The translations under genes and the position numbers were made by a program. From Diphasiastrum complanatum (lineage: Eukaryota; Streptophyta; Lycopodiopsida; Lycopodiales; Lycopodiaceae), in contig CM055102.1 in NCBI GenBank assembly GCA_029204225.1, forward strand, positions 4,951,520 through 5,015,519: a stretch of 64,000 bases of DNA, given 5' to 3'. The notes under the pieces were generated by a model. The model was not told the origin of the DNA. It saw nothing but the letters and a program-made list of their open reading frames with translations, and did not search any database. Shown here one piece after another: positions 53,548 to 64,000 of this stretch (within the stretch, counting starts at the first letter, position 1; every line of letters begins with the position of its first letter).

Positions 53548-55060
53548 ATGTCAGATAGAGAATCCATTTTAGAACGATACCGTAAGCTTAGAGAGGAATT
53601 TTTACAAAGACAGAGTGAGAGTACTAGTCGAAAAAATCTAGACGAAATCACTGCCCAGTTACTTGAACTTCTAATTAGCTTCGGTATGGAGGGTCCTGCT
53701 GCAAGTTTCATTTCTATCTCAAAAATTAAGTATGATTATTTTAAAGGGACTTCTTTTGATGATGCAGATAGCTATGTCTCGCAATTTGAGTCAATCGCTA
53801 ATACAAATAATGAAGGAACTGACGTAGATAAACTACAAATCTTCCCTAGTCTGCTAAGAAAGCAGGAACGCATATGGTACAGTCAGGTTGAACCAGGCTA
53901 TGCAGGAACCCGGTACCTGCTGAAAGATGCGTTTCTAAACTAGTTCAGAAAAATCGGTTACAAATCTAGAATTCTCGGATGTCTGAACAATGTTCAGAAG
54001 AAGAGTAAAGAATCCCTTCGCAAATATACACAAAAGGTTAAAAATCTTCTAGGAAAACTAACCGGTGTATATCCCATTGATATGCAGATCGAATGGTTTT
54101 TGGCTGGTTTACCACCAAAGATTGATTGGTATTGCAGACAAGGGGACATGACCTCCTTAGCGGCAGTAATAGCTAGTGCCGAAAATTTTGAGACCTCAAA
54201 AATAGCACGAAAGCGACGATCAACTAAGAGATCTCAAAAGTCTAAAACTGATTCCAGTGATAGCGATGATGATTCAGATTTTGACTCAAGTACCACTTCT
54301 TCAAGCTCAGTATCTGAAAGCAGCGATTCATCAGAATCAGAAGCTGATAAAGGAGAAAGAAAGAATAAATGACGAACCAAACGAAAGGACGGCACGAAAG
54401 TTGTCGACGATAAGTCGTCAACTTCTAAAGTTGAAAAGCTTTGGAAGACTAATATGGTTGACCTTAATAAAAAGTTTAATGACTTGAAAGTGCAAATCTC
54501 TGAAGTTGCAGACAAAAGATCAAAAGTGTCTTCTTTCAATCCAGGAATGTGGTGTACTAAATGTGGAACTTCTGGACACACTAAGGAGGATTGCACCACA
54601 GTGAATGTGAAATATATTGAAGATCCTACCCATTTTATTTTTCAGAATGATGCGACTACTAACTATGTTCAGGGTACTACAGCATCAACCCAGCAGGACA
54701 GACCCAAGTTCGCACCAAGAAGACATAATCCTCCTAAATTTGTTGGACCAGCGAAGTCTCAAACCGCGACTAAACCAGTTTTGGGCAACTGTTACAACTG
54801 TGGAGAGTCGGGACATTTTTCTCCTGACTGTCCTCAACCACAAAAGCCAATTGGTTATGTACCGTTATGCTCGAATTGTAGAGAGTCTGGCCACAAGAAT
54901 CCTAACTGCCCTCAGCCGTAGAAGCCGCAACCCAAATATCAGTATGTAGCAACACCAGCTACTGCAGACACAAAAGTGAAAGCTTCGACTAATGTTGTTG
55001 TGTAGAGAATTGAAGTTATTGAAAGAAAATTGGCGAAGATAGAAGACCAGTCCTAGCCAA
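53548..55060 (+). pseudogene. G2 gag with three canonical zinc knuckles
   Basis: One frame starting MSDRESILERYRKLREEFLQ contains the gypsy Gag domain (YDYFKGTSFDDADSYVSQFE, ERIWYSQVEPGYAGTRYLLK, WFLAGLPPKIDWYCRQGD), a Lys-rich patch, a long Ser/Asp-rich acidic run (about 54245-54350), then CTKCGTSGHTKEDC, CYNCGESGHFSPDC and CSNCRESGHKNPNC, all CX2CX4HX4C. In-frame stops are TAG 53941, TGA 54370, TAG 54919, TAG 55003 and TAG 55054; the frame never shifts. Apart from these stops the Gag is full length. Confidence 0.9.
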
Positions 55061-56280
55061 GTGAAGTGGAGAAGATTTTCAAAGTCACAATGAGAAGCAA
55101 AAGCTCCTCAAAACCTGAACATAAATCTTCGACAAAGCGCAGAAAATCCTCGAAGAAGAAATCTTCTAGAAAGTCAACGAACAAGTCTACGACTAAAGAA
55201 GATCTTAAAGATGACCCCGATTATGACCACGATGCTGCAAAGTTATTTGCAAAAGATATCTCAGCAGAAGCGAAGAAAATTATCAACACTGAACTTCAGT
55301 CAGCTGCTGCAGAGAAGGTGGTCACTTTCGAGGAAGGGGACGAAGAAATCGCGAAGACTAAATTGTTTAGTGTTGTTATCGATAAGCCAATCTCGAAATC
55401 GAAGATGAAGGACTATGACACCATGACTGATATTGGATCTCTTCATCCGAACATTACGTTTGAGCAGCTGTTGGCAGATAACACTTATTATAGAAAGCAA
55501 CTAAAAGGTCTTTTTGTCCCTAAGAAGAAGAAAAAAGTTTATTTGCCAGATGTTTTGTCTATTGATTTAGGTGATCTCGGTGCACCTGAAATTGATGTTA
55601 CCATTGCAAGATGTCTGATCGAAAAAGTGCCAATCGATTCTAGTTCTAGTGTAAACATAATAACAGAAGACACAGCTCATGCTTCGGGGCTAACTGACAT
55701 TCAACCGACATAGTGAAACATCAAGTTAGTTGATTCGACGCGACGAAAACCTGTTGGAGAACTGAAGGAAGTCACTGTTTACATTCAAGCCAAGCCATTC
55801 ACAATGAATTTCATAGTTATCAAACCACTCGATTTGTCATCCTATTCTGTGCTGATTGGACGACCCTGGCTTTATCAATCAAACGCAAGTGTTCATTGAA
55901 AATCCAGAGAGTTGAGATTTCAGACTGGTGAGACCAATAATCGAGGTAAGCCAGCAGAACAAATAATCATCTGGAGTCATGACAAATATGAAGGTGAAAA
56001 TCCTTTGTCTGACACCAGTTTTACCTTAGAAAAATCTTCTTATGCATTAAAGACTTTCTCCAATGCACATGACATCAAAGTGCAAAACTTTGAATGTTAT
56101 GAGAATGCTGATGAAGAAGAATTCTTTGATGCCTGCAATGCTGAAGCGGATGTTTTGTATGAAGAAATTGAAGTTGTAGACACGAACTCGAAAGAGTCTG
56201 ATGATTCAAGTGACGAATCTGAACACAAATTTGGTAACAAGAATTAGGTTGACAACAAGAATACATCTATTGAGTCAACC
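55061..56280 (+). pseudogene. G2 protease and linker
   Basis: The same frame continues through a basic Ser/Lys run (KRRKSSKKKSSRKSTNKSTT) into the protease, whose core reads KVPIDSSSSVNIITEDTAHA, with Ser in the place of the Gly of the D-S/T-G triad. Then come TMNFIVIKPLDLSSYSVLIG and RPWLYQSNAS, the conserved end. Stops: TAG and TGA at 55711-55716, TGA 55897, TAG 56245. An acidic linker (NADEEEFFDACNAEADVLYE) follows. The Gly to Ser change would inactivate the enzyme. Confidence 0.85.
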
Positions 56281-57480
56281 ATGCGCAATATTCATGGCCA
56301 TACCAAGGCCAGTATGACAGAAGGTATCATATTACCAGATTCTACTGAACTAATTGAACTTGCACCTGGCAGATTTGTGCATGTTTCAAAGTCACTTGGA
56401 GAATCAGAGCTAGCAGAATTCACTGAACTATTGAAGGAGTATCAAGATGTTTTCGTCTGGTCGCTCGACAATTTGAAAGGTATACCTACAGAATTCAGAG
56501 AGCACCATATTGATCTTAAGAAAGATGTTGTACCTGTTCGACAGAGACAGTATTGTCTCAATCCCAAGTACTCTCTCATGGTTAAGGACAAACTCAACAA
56601 GCACCTTAAGGCAGGTATTATCTATCTCGTCTTAAGCAGTGAATGGGTTTCACCCATTGGTGTCGTCCCAAAGAAGAAGACTGGCAAAATACGAATATGC
56701 CAGGATTTCCGCAAACTCAATGCTGCCACAAGGAAGGACCATCATCCTCTGCCCTTCACTGATTCCATCTTAGATCAGGTTGTTGGTCAAGAGCGTTACA
56801 GTTTTTGTGACGGATTTTCTAGATATAATCAGGTTGGAGTGCGAAAGGAGGATTGTTCGAAGACCACATTCACTACAGATTGGAGCACTTATGCCTACAA
56901 CAAAATGCTTTGTGCCATCTTGTTTGCTAGATTCACCCAGCAAACTCTCCCCAAGACTAGCCATGCTATAATCTTTGTAATGCACCAGCTATTTTTCAGC
57001 GAATCATGATGTTAATTTTCATTGCCTTCCTAAGAACCTTCTGGAAATATTTATTGATGATTTATGTGTATATAGTGATATCAAGACACACCTACACAAG
57101 CTGAAATTAACATTGCAACGGTGTCGAGATACTTGTTTAACCCTTCATCCAGAGAAATGTTTTTTCGATATGAAAGAAGGAATATTACTCGGACACAGGA
57201 TATCTAACAAAGGAATAGAAGTCGACAAAGATAAAGTTGAGCTTATAAAGAATCTTCAGACACCAACCAATTTACGTGAACTAAGAGCTTTCTTAGGACA
57301 TGTGGGCTATTATCGAAGATTTATTCAAAATCATGCTTCTATTCTCTTACACATCTACTGAAGAAACAAGTGGAATAATTGTGGACGAATGAACAACAGA
57401 AAGCATTCAAAGAACTTAAGCAAAGGTTGATCAATGCTCCTATTCTGAGACCACCCAACTAGGCTATTTTATTTCATAGT
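56281..57480 (+). pseudogene. G2 reverse transcriptase
   Basis: RT motifs in order: YQDVFVWSLDNLKGIPTEFR, LNPKYSLMVKDKLNKHLKAG, SSEWVSPIGVVPKKKTGKIR, CQDFRKLNAATRKDHHPLPF, YSFCDGFSRYNQVGVRKEDC, TYAYNKM. An insertion of about 60 bp of unrelated sequence (about 56905-56966) separates TYAYNKM from LCNAPA.FQRIM. The catalytic FIDD lies at about 57050 and is followed by LTLHPEKCFFDMKEGILLGH and RAFLGHVGYYRRFIQNHASI. Two frameshifts occur after 56890. The style is Athila-like with no chromodomain. Confidence 0.88.
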
Positions 57481-58350
57481 TATGTTGATGTTTCTGCATT
57501 TGCTATTGGCATCTGTCTGAGCCAGAAGGACGACCAGAAGAAGGATCATCCCATTTACTATGCGAGTCGATAGCCCAGTGCCTCAGAGAAAAATTATTCG
57601 GCTACATAATGGAAAGCACTTGGCATGATTTTCACTGTTAAGAAATTTTGGCATTATTTGTTGGGATATGCATTTATTTTTCACGTTGATCACTATGCTC
57701 TTAAGTATCTTGTAAATAAACCAGATCTATCAGAACGAATTGCTTGATGGGTTCTACTTCTGCAGGAATTCACTTATCAAGTAGAACTTCGCCAAGGAAA
57801 ATATCATACAAATGCTGATTGTCTATCGCGACTCAGCACTGGAAAAATTGAAGAACCAATTAATGATGATTTTCCAGACGAACATCTATTTTAAATTTCT
57901 TCCACAAATTCGTTATATTCTGATATCATTACTTATCTCAAGGATCAGATATATTCGGATGGTTATGATTTGGAGCAAAAGATAGTTTTTCAATATAAGG
58001 TAGCACCTTATACTATTATTAACAATGTTTTGTACAAGCTTGGTGCTGATCATCAGCTACGAAGATATCGCAAAATAGCAGATATTAAAAAGGTTGTTGA
58101 AGTCTTACATTCAGAAGATGTTGGAGGACACTTTGTCTTAAAGAACACAGTTAATAAGATATTGACTGCCAAATATTGGTGGCGAACAATGTTCAAGGAT
58201 GTATCAAATTTTATTCGTTCGTGCCAGAGATTTGGTAAGCCTACCAAAGCAATGAATTGGCCGTTGACACCTATCCTGCCTCTTCAGCTCGTTACTGTAA
58301 AGAAATCACCCTACGTAGTGATTCAGACAAGATACAGAGTTAACTCAGGA
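57481..58350 (+). pseudogene. G2 RNase H and integrase zinc finger; catalytic core deleted
   Basis: RNase H is read as YVDVSAFAIGICLSQKDDQK, IYYASR, WKALGMIFTVKKFWHYLLGY and HVDHYALKYLVNKPDLSERI, ending QGKYHTNADCLSRLSTGK. The integrase HHCC finger follows (LHSEDVGGHFVLKNTVNKIL, YWWRTMFKDVSNFIRSCQRF). After PLTPILPL the sequence no longer matches integrase: the DDE core is gone. Stops at about 57461, 57571, 57607 and 57745 are mostly TAG. The frame from 57970 is open for 129 codons. Confidence 0.87.
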
Positions 58351-58594
58351 GCTGTTTGATGGAACATTGCTCCCGGTTAAACTGGAAGAATTTGGCAACC
58401 TCCCAGTTGGTCGTTACACAAAATCAAAAGAAGACTTGTTGAGGCTCAACAAAACTTGGAATTTGCTCAAAAATTACACAAAGAATTGAATCGTTTAAGA
58501 ATATTCATTCGTGCCATTGTCGTGGTGATGTATATGTGATGCTGAATTTTTGAAGTTTAAAGATGTTTTGAAGTTTGATTTCAGTTTTCATAAC
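58351..58594 (+). other. Tail of G2 before the inverted-repeat arm
   Basis: Possible coding remnant in shifted frames (LPVGRYTKSKEDLLRLNKTW, NYTKNLNRLRIF) that could be the end of pol or a following ORF. No LTR of G2 follows; the inverted-repeat arm starts at 58595. Confidence 0.35.
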
Positions 58595-59378
58595 TGCCGT
58601 CCGTAAGATCTCAAATGTTGTGTTTTATGAATTTCCAATGGTTTGTTGCCACGTAGAGAGAGACTCATGTGAAACGCTGCTTCTGCCATCTGGAAATGAG
58701 CATGTTGCTCTATTCACCAGTAAATTGTTGACACGTAGCAGAGAACTGAAATGAAACAATACGCAGCCCTTGAAGAAGACATGTTGAAAGGAGCCCTTCA
58801 AATAATGCGTGAAACGTGAAACGAAGACTCCATCTTATGTCTCTAAAATGTTGAGAGAAATGAGTTGTTGAAAGGTGTCTTCAGATGTGTAAACGCAGCC
58901 TTCAATACTTCAAATATGAAGTTCGGAGTCCGCCTAATTGCCAACTGCCTTTCAATAGGTATAAGATAGGCTTCAAACTTCACTTATAGGTGTGTTAGGT
59001 ACGTTATGACGTTATGACCTGTACAGACTTGTGTAGGACCACAAAAAGATTACATGTGGCCAGACTCCTGCCATGTAATCATGCCAATGTTGACTAGTCA
59101 ACTTGAATATTTTTTTCTTGTAGAACAAATATTTATCTGATGGTCGAATATTTATTTGTCTGATCCTCGAATTTATCTGTGGCTGCTGCTAAAGAAGATA
59201 GGCCGAACTGAGAAGAAAGCATTGATTCGAATAGTTCAAGGGTGTGCTTCGAAGAGATACATAAAAATGCGTCATGCCAGATTCAACAATAGTTTGGCTG
59301 AAGGAGATGATTGAGGAATAGCCATGTCAGATCTCTCTCTTGACATCAGAGGATGGAAGATATTCATGGCTAAAACCA
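58595..59378 (-). repeat. Right arm of the 780-bp inverted repeat, probably an LTR
   Basis: In minus-strand sense it reads TGGTTTTAGCCATGAATATC at 59378 to CTTACGGACGGCA at 58595, matching 50643-51418. It carries a small local duplication (gttatgac twice, about 59008-59024) that the other arm lacks. The preceding minus-strand sequence is ggaaggaa, like a polypurine tract. The arms face away from the G2 element between them, so they are not its LTRs. Confidence 0.7.
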
Positions 59379-59679
59379 TTCCTTCCAAAGTGTCCATGGA
59401 GGTGGCTGTCCTCCTGGTACTTTGCTTGATCTCCTTTGTACTTGGAGCATGGAGATCCGTCGTCATTCGGTCTTTGGGTGGTTCGAGCTTCGTGACTTCA
59501 TGTATTTTGGTCAAAAGGAGGCAAAAATCATCATTAGATCTAATAACTTTTGCTCTCTTTCAGGAAACATTTGTTGAGTTGCAGGCACCTTCGATTTTGA
59601 TCACAAAACCTTCAGTTTGAAGGGCGAACAATCCTTCCTAGCAGATTTCTAGAAGCATCAGAAAAACCATCTAAAAACA
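59379..59679 (-). other. Possible internal end of the inverted-repeat element
   Basis: In minus-strand sense a short open frame (MTKIHEVTKLEPPKDRMTTD) runs into the LTR-like arm. It would be the 3' end of the internal region if the arm is a 3' LTR. No family motif is seen. Confidence 0.3.
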
Positions 59680-60369
59680 TAAAAAAATCACCAAAACCCT
59701 AAAAATACAAAAAAAGAACCTTCGCTTGATTCATTGTGCATAGATGTGATTCAAATCCATCTATTGCCAGGTCGGCGTAGAATAATACCAGGAATAGAAG
59801 GTTTTTCAGAGGATTAACTGTCATATTGTCATATTTTTGTCAACAAAGTCTCTTTTTTGCAAAAATACTAGTATTACTCTTGATTCTTCACCAGAACCTT
59901 CGCCGAGTTTCCAGATCATTCTATTTATAGTAAGATACTATTTTTGAGTTCGACGAATATTCATCCTATTCAAATTATAGAAAGTCTTTATTTATACCCT
60001 CGCCAAACTACAGAAACTATGTTTTTGTGTGCCAAAAACCTTCACCGGTTTTATCCTAGCTTTGTCTGTGTCAGATTCTGAGTCTGAGACTTCGGTGAAG
60101 GTTATTTCCATGGAAACTGTCAAAAAAACTTGATCAGAGAGTTTTTACCAAAAACAGCACTGCTGAAACCTTATCTGATACAGTCTGATTTTGATTCTGA
60201 GGATTTTTTCTTTTTTGAGAAGTATCGATTGGTTGAATTTTGAAATCTTTTTCACGATATAGGAATCTGATTCTTGTCAAGTGAAAGAGATCTAGCAAAT
60301 CTGATCTGAGATAGTTTTGATTGAAAATCTATATCCAATCTCATTGTCTGCTTGACTTAATCTGTGAAG
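59680..60369 (+). other. G1d 5' leader
   Basis: Non-coding; matches the inverted G1 leader at 8456-9007 over about 500 bp (ccagatcattctatttatag, tgtttttgtgtgccaaaaaccttc, gtcagattctgagtctgagacttcgg). It leads into gag ATG 60370. The repeated word aaccttcgc(c/t) is a feature of this leader. I could not find a clear primer site. Confidence 0.7.
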
Positions 60370-61700
60370 ATGGCTGCCCCTGGAGGTGCCCCTCAAGAAG
60401 TCAATCCAATTATTGTTAGAAGAGCACCAGTTTGGATCTACCCAAATACAATGGATTAATAGATCCAGTTAGATTTCTTCAGATCTATTCTGAACCTTGT
60501 GAAGTCTATGACGAAATTTTTACTTAGGATAAACTTAAGTTTTTTCCTATGGCCTTAACAGGCATAGGTACTATAATCAAGATGAAACTGAGCATACAGA
60601 TTGGGAGATCATTAAAGAGCCCTTGTTCAAACCTCGAAAGTTTATGGAGGACCCTTTTCTACTTTTAGGTAAAATAAAAAATGGAAAAGTGAGAAACGGT
60701 ACGAGCTTACATTGAACGAATAAAACGCTACGTATCTGAGTGTGAATCTGAGCTGATTAATGAAACTGCCATGATTATGTGGTTTTTGTCAGGTTTACCT
60801 AAAAGGATCAGACATGAGCTGAAATGCCATAATGAGTACACACTTTTGCAAAATGCTATGGATGATACAATTCGGGAGGAGGATGAAGATTTAGATGATG
60901 AGCCGAATATCAATATGTTGCCTTATACAGCCGGACAGACCACTACGACATCCACTACTATTGCTACTGCAGAAATGATGCTCAATGAGTTCGAGAAACT
61001 GGGGAAGAACCAGCAGAAACAGATGAAAAAGTTGCAGTTGCAATTTGATGAGAAGATCAAAGCATTGGAAAATTTCCTACCAGGAAAAATGTCTAGTGTT
61101 CTATTTGTATAGGAGATCACACAATGAATGAGTGTTCTCAATTGAAAAAATGAATGGAAATCAGTATATGCCATTTGTGTAATTCGCCTGATCATGAGAC
61201 TATTTTTTGCAACTTTGATATTAGAATATGAAATGCTAATTTTAATACATGACCAAAAAAAAAAAGTGGACACAAATCCTCGGATAATTCAACAACAGTA
61301 TGTCCAGATGGGATATCGAGAGCCACATTATGGAGGAAATCCAACAGCTAGCTCTTGGATACCCGGAACGGTTAGCCTTACTTGCCCCACCAAAGCACCC
61401 CGCTCCTCCTGCCAATTTAATGCAACCAGAACCTTAGAGAAGTCCCGAGCAATGGAACTATGGTAATGATCAAGAAGATGGATCTTCAAAACAATATGCT
61501 ATTTATGCTGCCACGCAACAACAAGCATCTAGAAACTGGACTAGAGCACCACTTGGATGCTTTGCATGTGGAGAAAATCAGAGTTGCAGAATATCCAAAT
61601 AAAAAAAAATTTGTACCATTCTATCGTGACTGAGGTTATGGGCATTGCTATAAGTAGTGTCCAGCAAAACCGAAGCTACCACTAGCTACGGCTCCTGTGA
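60370..61700 (+). pseudogene. G1d gag
   Basis: ATG 60370 gives MAAPGGAPQEVNPIIVRRAP, then a one-base deletion near 60430 shifts the frame. The middle part is open for 113 codons from 60771 (WFLSGLPKRIRHELKCHNEY, acidic stretch, MLNEFEKLGKNQQKQMKKLQ). Knuckle 1 is CSICIGDHTMNEC at about 61096; knuckle 2 is broken after CFACGEN; knuckle 3 has lost its second Cys to a stop. Where intact they show the CX2CX3HX4C spacing. Confidence 0.83.
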
Positions 61701-63153
61701 ATTGATAACAATCAAGCAAAGACCAGTAGCTCAGAATAAACCAAGTGTACCCTTGATGGTGATCACCAGAGCACATAAGCAGAAAGAACCGGTAGCAGAT
61801 CCAATACTTGCTGATTCTATACCATTAACAAATATACCAACAACATCTGGAGTCTATCCAAATCTTCATGCAGAAAAAAAAAAGATATCAAAATATGAGG
61901 CAGTGGATTAAACATCTGTAAGAACAAGAGGAGCTTGAAGCTTCTAGAGCAATAGCCGAAGTTTGTTCTTCACCATTGCAGTCACCGAAAAATTCACATA
62001 CAAATATGAATGCTCAGTTGCATTATTATGAAGAACCCTTCAAAATGACTGAATTGGAAGCACCGCAAATAGAACTGCTCATGAATATTTTGTCTTCAAT
62101 ATTTCATTGGGAGAGTTCCTGAAGTTGGTGCCAAAAGTAAAAGAAGTATTAGCGCAAAAGTTTACTCAAGTTGAACCAGAAGTCCATCATGAGCCACTTT
62201 TTTAGCTGGATTTGAAGAATCTAATGAAGTACTCCATGTCGGAGCAGCTTGGGAAAGTGAACAAAAAAATATCACTCTGCCAATACAGCATAGACAATTT
62301 TCTAATGAAACAGCTGTGATAGATGGCGGTTCGCGAGCTAACCTAATTTCTACAAAGCTATGTGCAAAATGGGGCCTTACAAAGATAAAATCTACGACTT
62401 TTGCCATTAAGCTAACTGATCAAACGACAGTTCGTCCACGAGGAATGGTTGAAGATATACCTGTCAGAATTGCCTAAGTACAGTTCATCATTACTTTTGT
62501 AGTAATGGACTTACCAGAAGCACCAAATGTCTACCGAGTCCTATTGGGATGCCCATGGTTACGAGTTGCGGAAGTGATTCATAACTGGGGTATCGGGAAG
62601 ATCACTTTTGAAAATCATGAACGTGCAGTCAAGGTTGATCCTGCAACTTGGACTATCAAACCAGTGGTCCAAAAAGAGGATGATGATTCATCGAACAATG
62701 GATCATACTTGTGGCCGACTAGAGAAAAATTTTGGAGTTCATTATTATTCTCAAACTGATATTGTCAACTGAATGAAGCTCTTGCTACGATTGACTGTAT
62801 AACAGGATATATGTGTCAACAAGATAATTAGTTAGATTTGAGCGAGATTTCATTATTGGATCGAACCTTGGATACACCGATCACTTTTCCAGTGAATGTG
62901 TTGAATGTAGCTTGGATATCAACGGAACCTATCCCAAATTTGATTAAAGATGAACTCATTCCTGTGAGTCATGCCTTGACTTATGATAATAATGCAGAAC
63001 TTACTGATGAGCAGATTCTAAATCATATGGATGCAACCAGATTTGGAGTACACAATATTCCTGATGAACCGACAATGAAACCACCAAAAACACTATATTA
63101 AAGGACGACAAGATCACAGGGTCAATGACGAAGAAACAAGCCAAGCAGCATGA
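61701..63153 (+). pseudogene. G1d gag end, protease and linker
   Basis: Unlike G1b this copy keeps the segment after the knuckles (LMVITRAHKQKEPVADPILA, IPLTNIPTTSGVYPNLHAEK). The protease core is AVIDGGSRANLISTKLCAKW at about 62320, followed by QTTVRPRGMVEDIPVRIA, a stop, VMDLPEAPNVYRVLLGCPWL and KVDPATWTIKPVVQKEDDDS. The linker is LLDRTLDTPITFPVNVLNVA and ILNHMDATRFGVHNIPDEPT. At 63153, after KKQAKQH, the sequence switches to ORF-X coiled coil; RT, RNase H and integrase are deleted. Confidence 0.83.
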
Positions 63154-64000
63154 AGCTAAATCTGAAGTTGAGAAGAAGATGACACAACAATTGGCTGATC
63201 GCCTAGAAGAGTATGTCAGCTCACTGTAGAATGCGCTCATAACCGCCCAAGAACAGGTGGACAAGGTTGTGCAGGATGCAAAGCAACAAGTGCAGCTACT
63301 CCATGGTCAACTGCAGATGGCCAAACAAGATCGCACACGTCTCCAAGGTGAATTGGATGTGACCACTCTTGAGCACGATGCGTATCTATAGATGCAAATA
63401 CCTAATCATCCGGTAACTCCGACGAAGATCACATATTTGTTTAAAAAGGTTGAAACCTACAAAGTGGCTCTTCAAGGATTCCAAGGCCGCTTTGACAGAT
63501 TCAAAGGTACAGCTTCAGCTGAGATGGCAAAGGCTAAGGCAACTATCAACACATATGAAAAAGCTGTAACTCAGGTGCTGGAAGCTGGGCCTCAAATTTC
63601 AATTCCGGTCATGCCACAATTTTTATCTCCACACCAAGCTGACGCACCTATGGATATAAGGTTGGATTTGGGCATGGACCAGGGTGGAGCCCTTGAAGTT
63701 GCAGAAGAACAGCCAGCTCCACAAGTAGTGCAACCAAGTCCATCTTCATCAAGGACCACATCATTGTTCAGAAGACCAATTAGCGTCGAGGACCAAATCT
63801 AGAGCTTTTTAGTGCAACATCCTCATGATTCCTTGCATGGTGGTTGGGTCCTTAAGTTTAAGACCTTTGAAATAGAGGTCGGCAAGGAATTGGATAAAAT
63901 ACCCGCATTGGGAGAGCAGCCTGCTTGGAGAGTTACAGCTTTTGAGAAAACTCTGGAATTCATCAAGAGTTATGTGGCCAACCCTCGTCAATTGCACGTA
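63154..64000 (+). pseudogene. ORF-X coiled-coil and C-terminal part fused to G1d
   Basis: From 63154 the frame is a coiled coil (KSEVEKKMTQQLADRLEEYV, NALITAQEQVDKVVQDAKQQ, LHGQLQMAKQDRTRLQGELD, KVETYKVALQGFQGRFDRFK, AEMAKAKATINTYEKAV), then a Pro-rich linker and RRPISVEDQI. It then continues through a TAG at 63800 into GGWVLKFKTFEIEVGKELDK and SYVANPRQLHV, and is cut by the window edge. Three stops in the frame (63226, 63390 and 63800) are all TAG. It matches the G1a segment at 5168-4428 and, more weakly, the coiled coil of the 37.5-40.1 kb copy. No function known. Confidence 0.72.

Noticed and set aside
58595-59378. Inverted-repeat arms as LTRs of the G2 element between them
   Set aside because: G2 has its own LTR, identified by its primer site and a second copy, and LTRs of one element must be direct repeats.

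Overview
The window reads as repeat-dominated nuclear DNA of a land plant. The evidence is nested Ty1/copia and Ty3/gypsy LTR retrotransposons, a CACTA (En/Spm) transposase remnant, a plant-type LINE tail, and a single intact host gene encoding a group-S-type bZIP transcription factor. Base composition is A+T-rich. The very high load of old, broken elements fits a large genome such as a fern, lycophyte or gymnosperm, but nothing in the sequence fixes the species. No rRNA, tRNA, CRISPR, plasmid or bacterial-style operon is visible.

The mobile DNA falls into recurring families, named here for reference. G1 is a non-chromoviral (Athila/Tat-like) gypsy family with four copies: G1a (about 4.4-8.5 kb, minus strand, with an inverted 5' piece at 8.5-9.3 kb), G1b (24.5-29.1 kb, plus), G1c (37.5-42.3 kb, minus) and G1d (59.7-64 kb, plus). 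G2 is an Athila-like gypsy family with a tRNA-Asp primer binding site: a gag-pol body at 53.1-58.5 kb, an LTR plus primer site at 15.5-16.5 kb, a tiny LTR tip at 48.7 kb and a related RT at 45.6-46.6 kb. Chromoviral gypsy ends lie at 33.2-34.0 and 43.9-44.4 kb. At least seven copia fragments (C1 to C8 below) fill 1.1-3.8, 9.5-18.6, 21.0-21.6, 29.6-31.2, 46.7-48.7 and 52.4-53.1 kb.

The most interesting element biology is in G1. Three copies carry, downstream of pol or joined to gag/pol by deletion, pieces of an extra long ORF (ORF-X). It has an N-terminal domain I do not recognise, Ser/Thr- and Pro-rich linkers, an acidic patch, a long coiled coil and a conserved C-terminal domain. Its place after the pol stop is where Athila-type elements keep an env-like gene, but ORF-X shows no obvious signal peptide or transmembrane segment. 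G1 Gag also carries three zinc knuckles that all use the spacing CX2CX3HX4C.

Layout. 1-9.3 kb: copia C8, then G1a. 9.5-18.6 kb: nested copia C3, C2 and C1 with a G2 LTR inside C1, then a copia gag on the plus strand. 18.6-24.5 kb: an unknown coiled-coil ORF, a copia 3' end, the CACTA remnant and a GA microsatellite. 24.5-34.8 kb: G1b, copia C1, a chromoviral 3' end and the LINE tail. 34.9-36.4 kb: the bZIP gene with promoter-like motifs, several upstream ORFs and a tandem duplication across its stop codon. 37.4-44.4 kb: G1c with ORF-X, an LTR-like region and a chromoviral integrase end. 45.6-53.1 kb: degenerate gypsy and copia, a clean non-autonomous TIR element, two unknown ORFs and one arm of a 780-bp inverted repeat. 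53.1-64 kb: G2, the other inverted-repeat arm, and G1d.

Almost every element is dead. The stops are mainly TAG and TGA at sites that sister copies show as CAG, a pattern expected from deamination of methylated cytosine in silenced transposons. Only the bZIP gene, the copia C3 gag and the TIR element look structurally clean.
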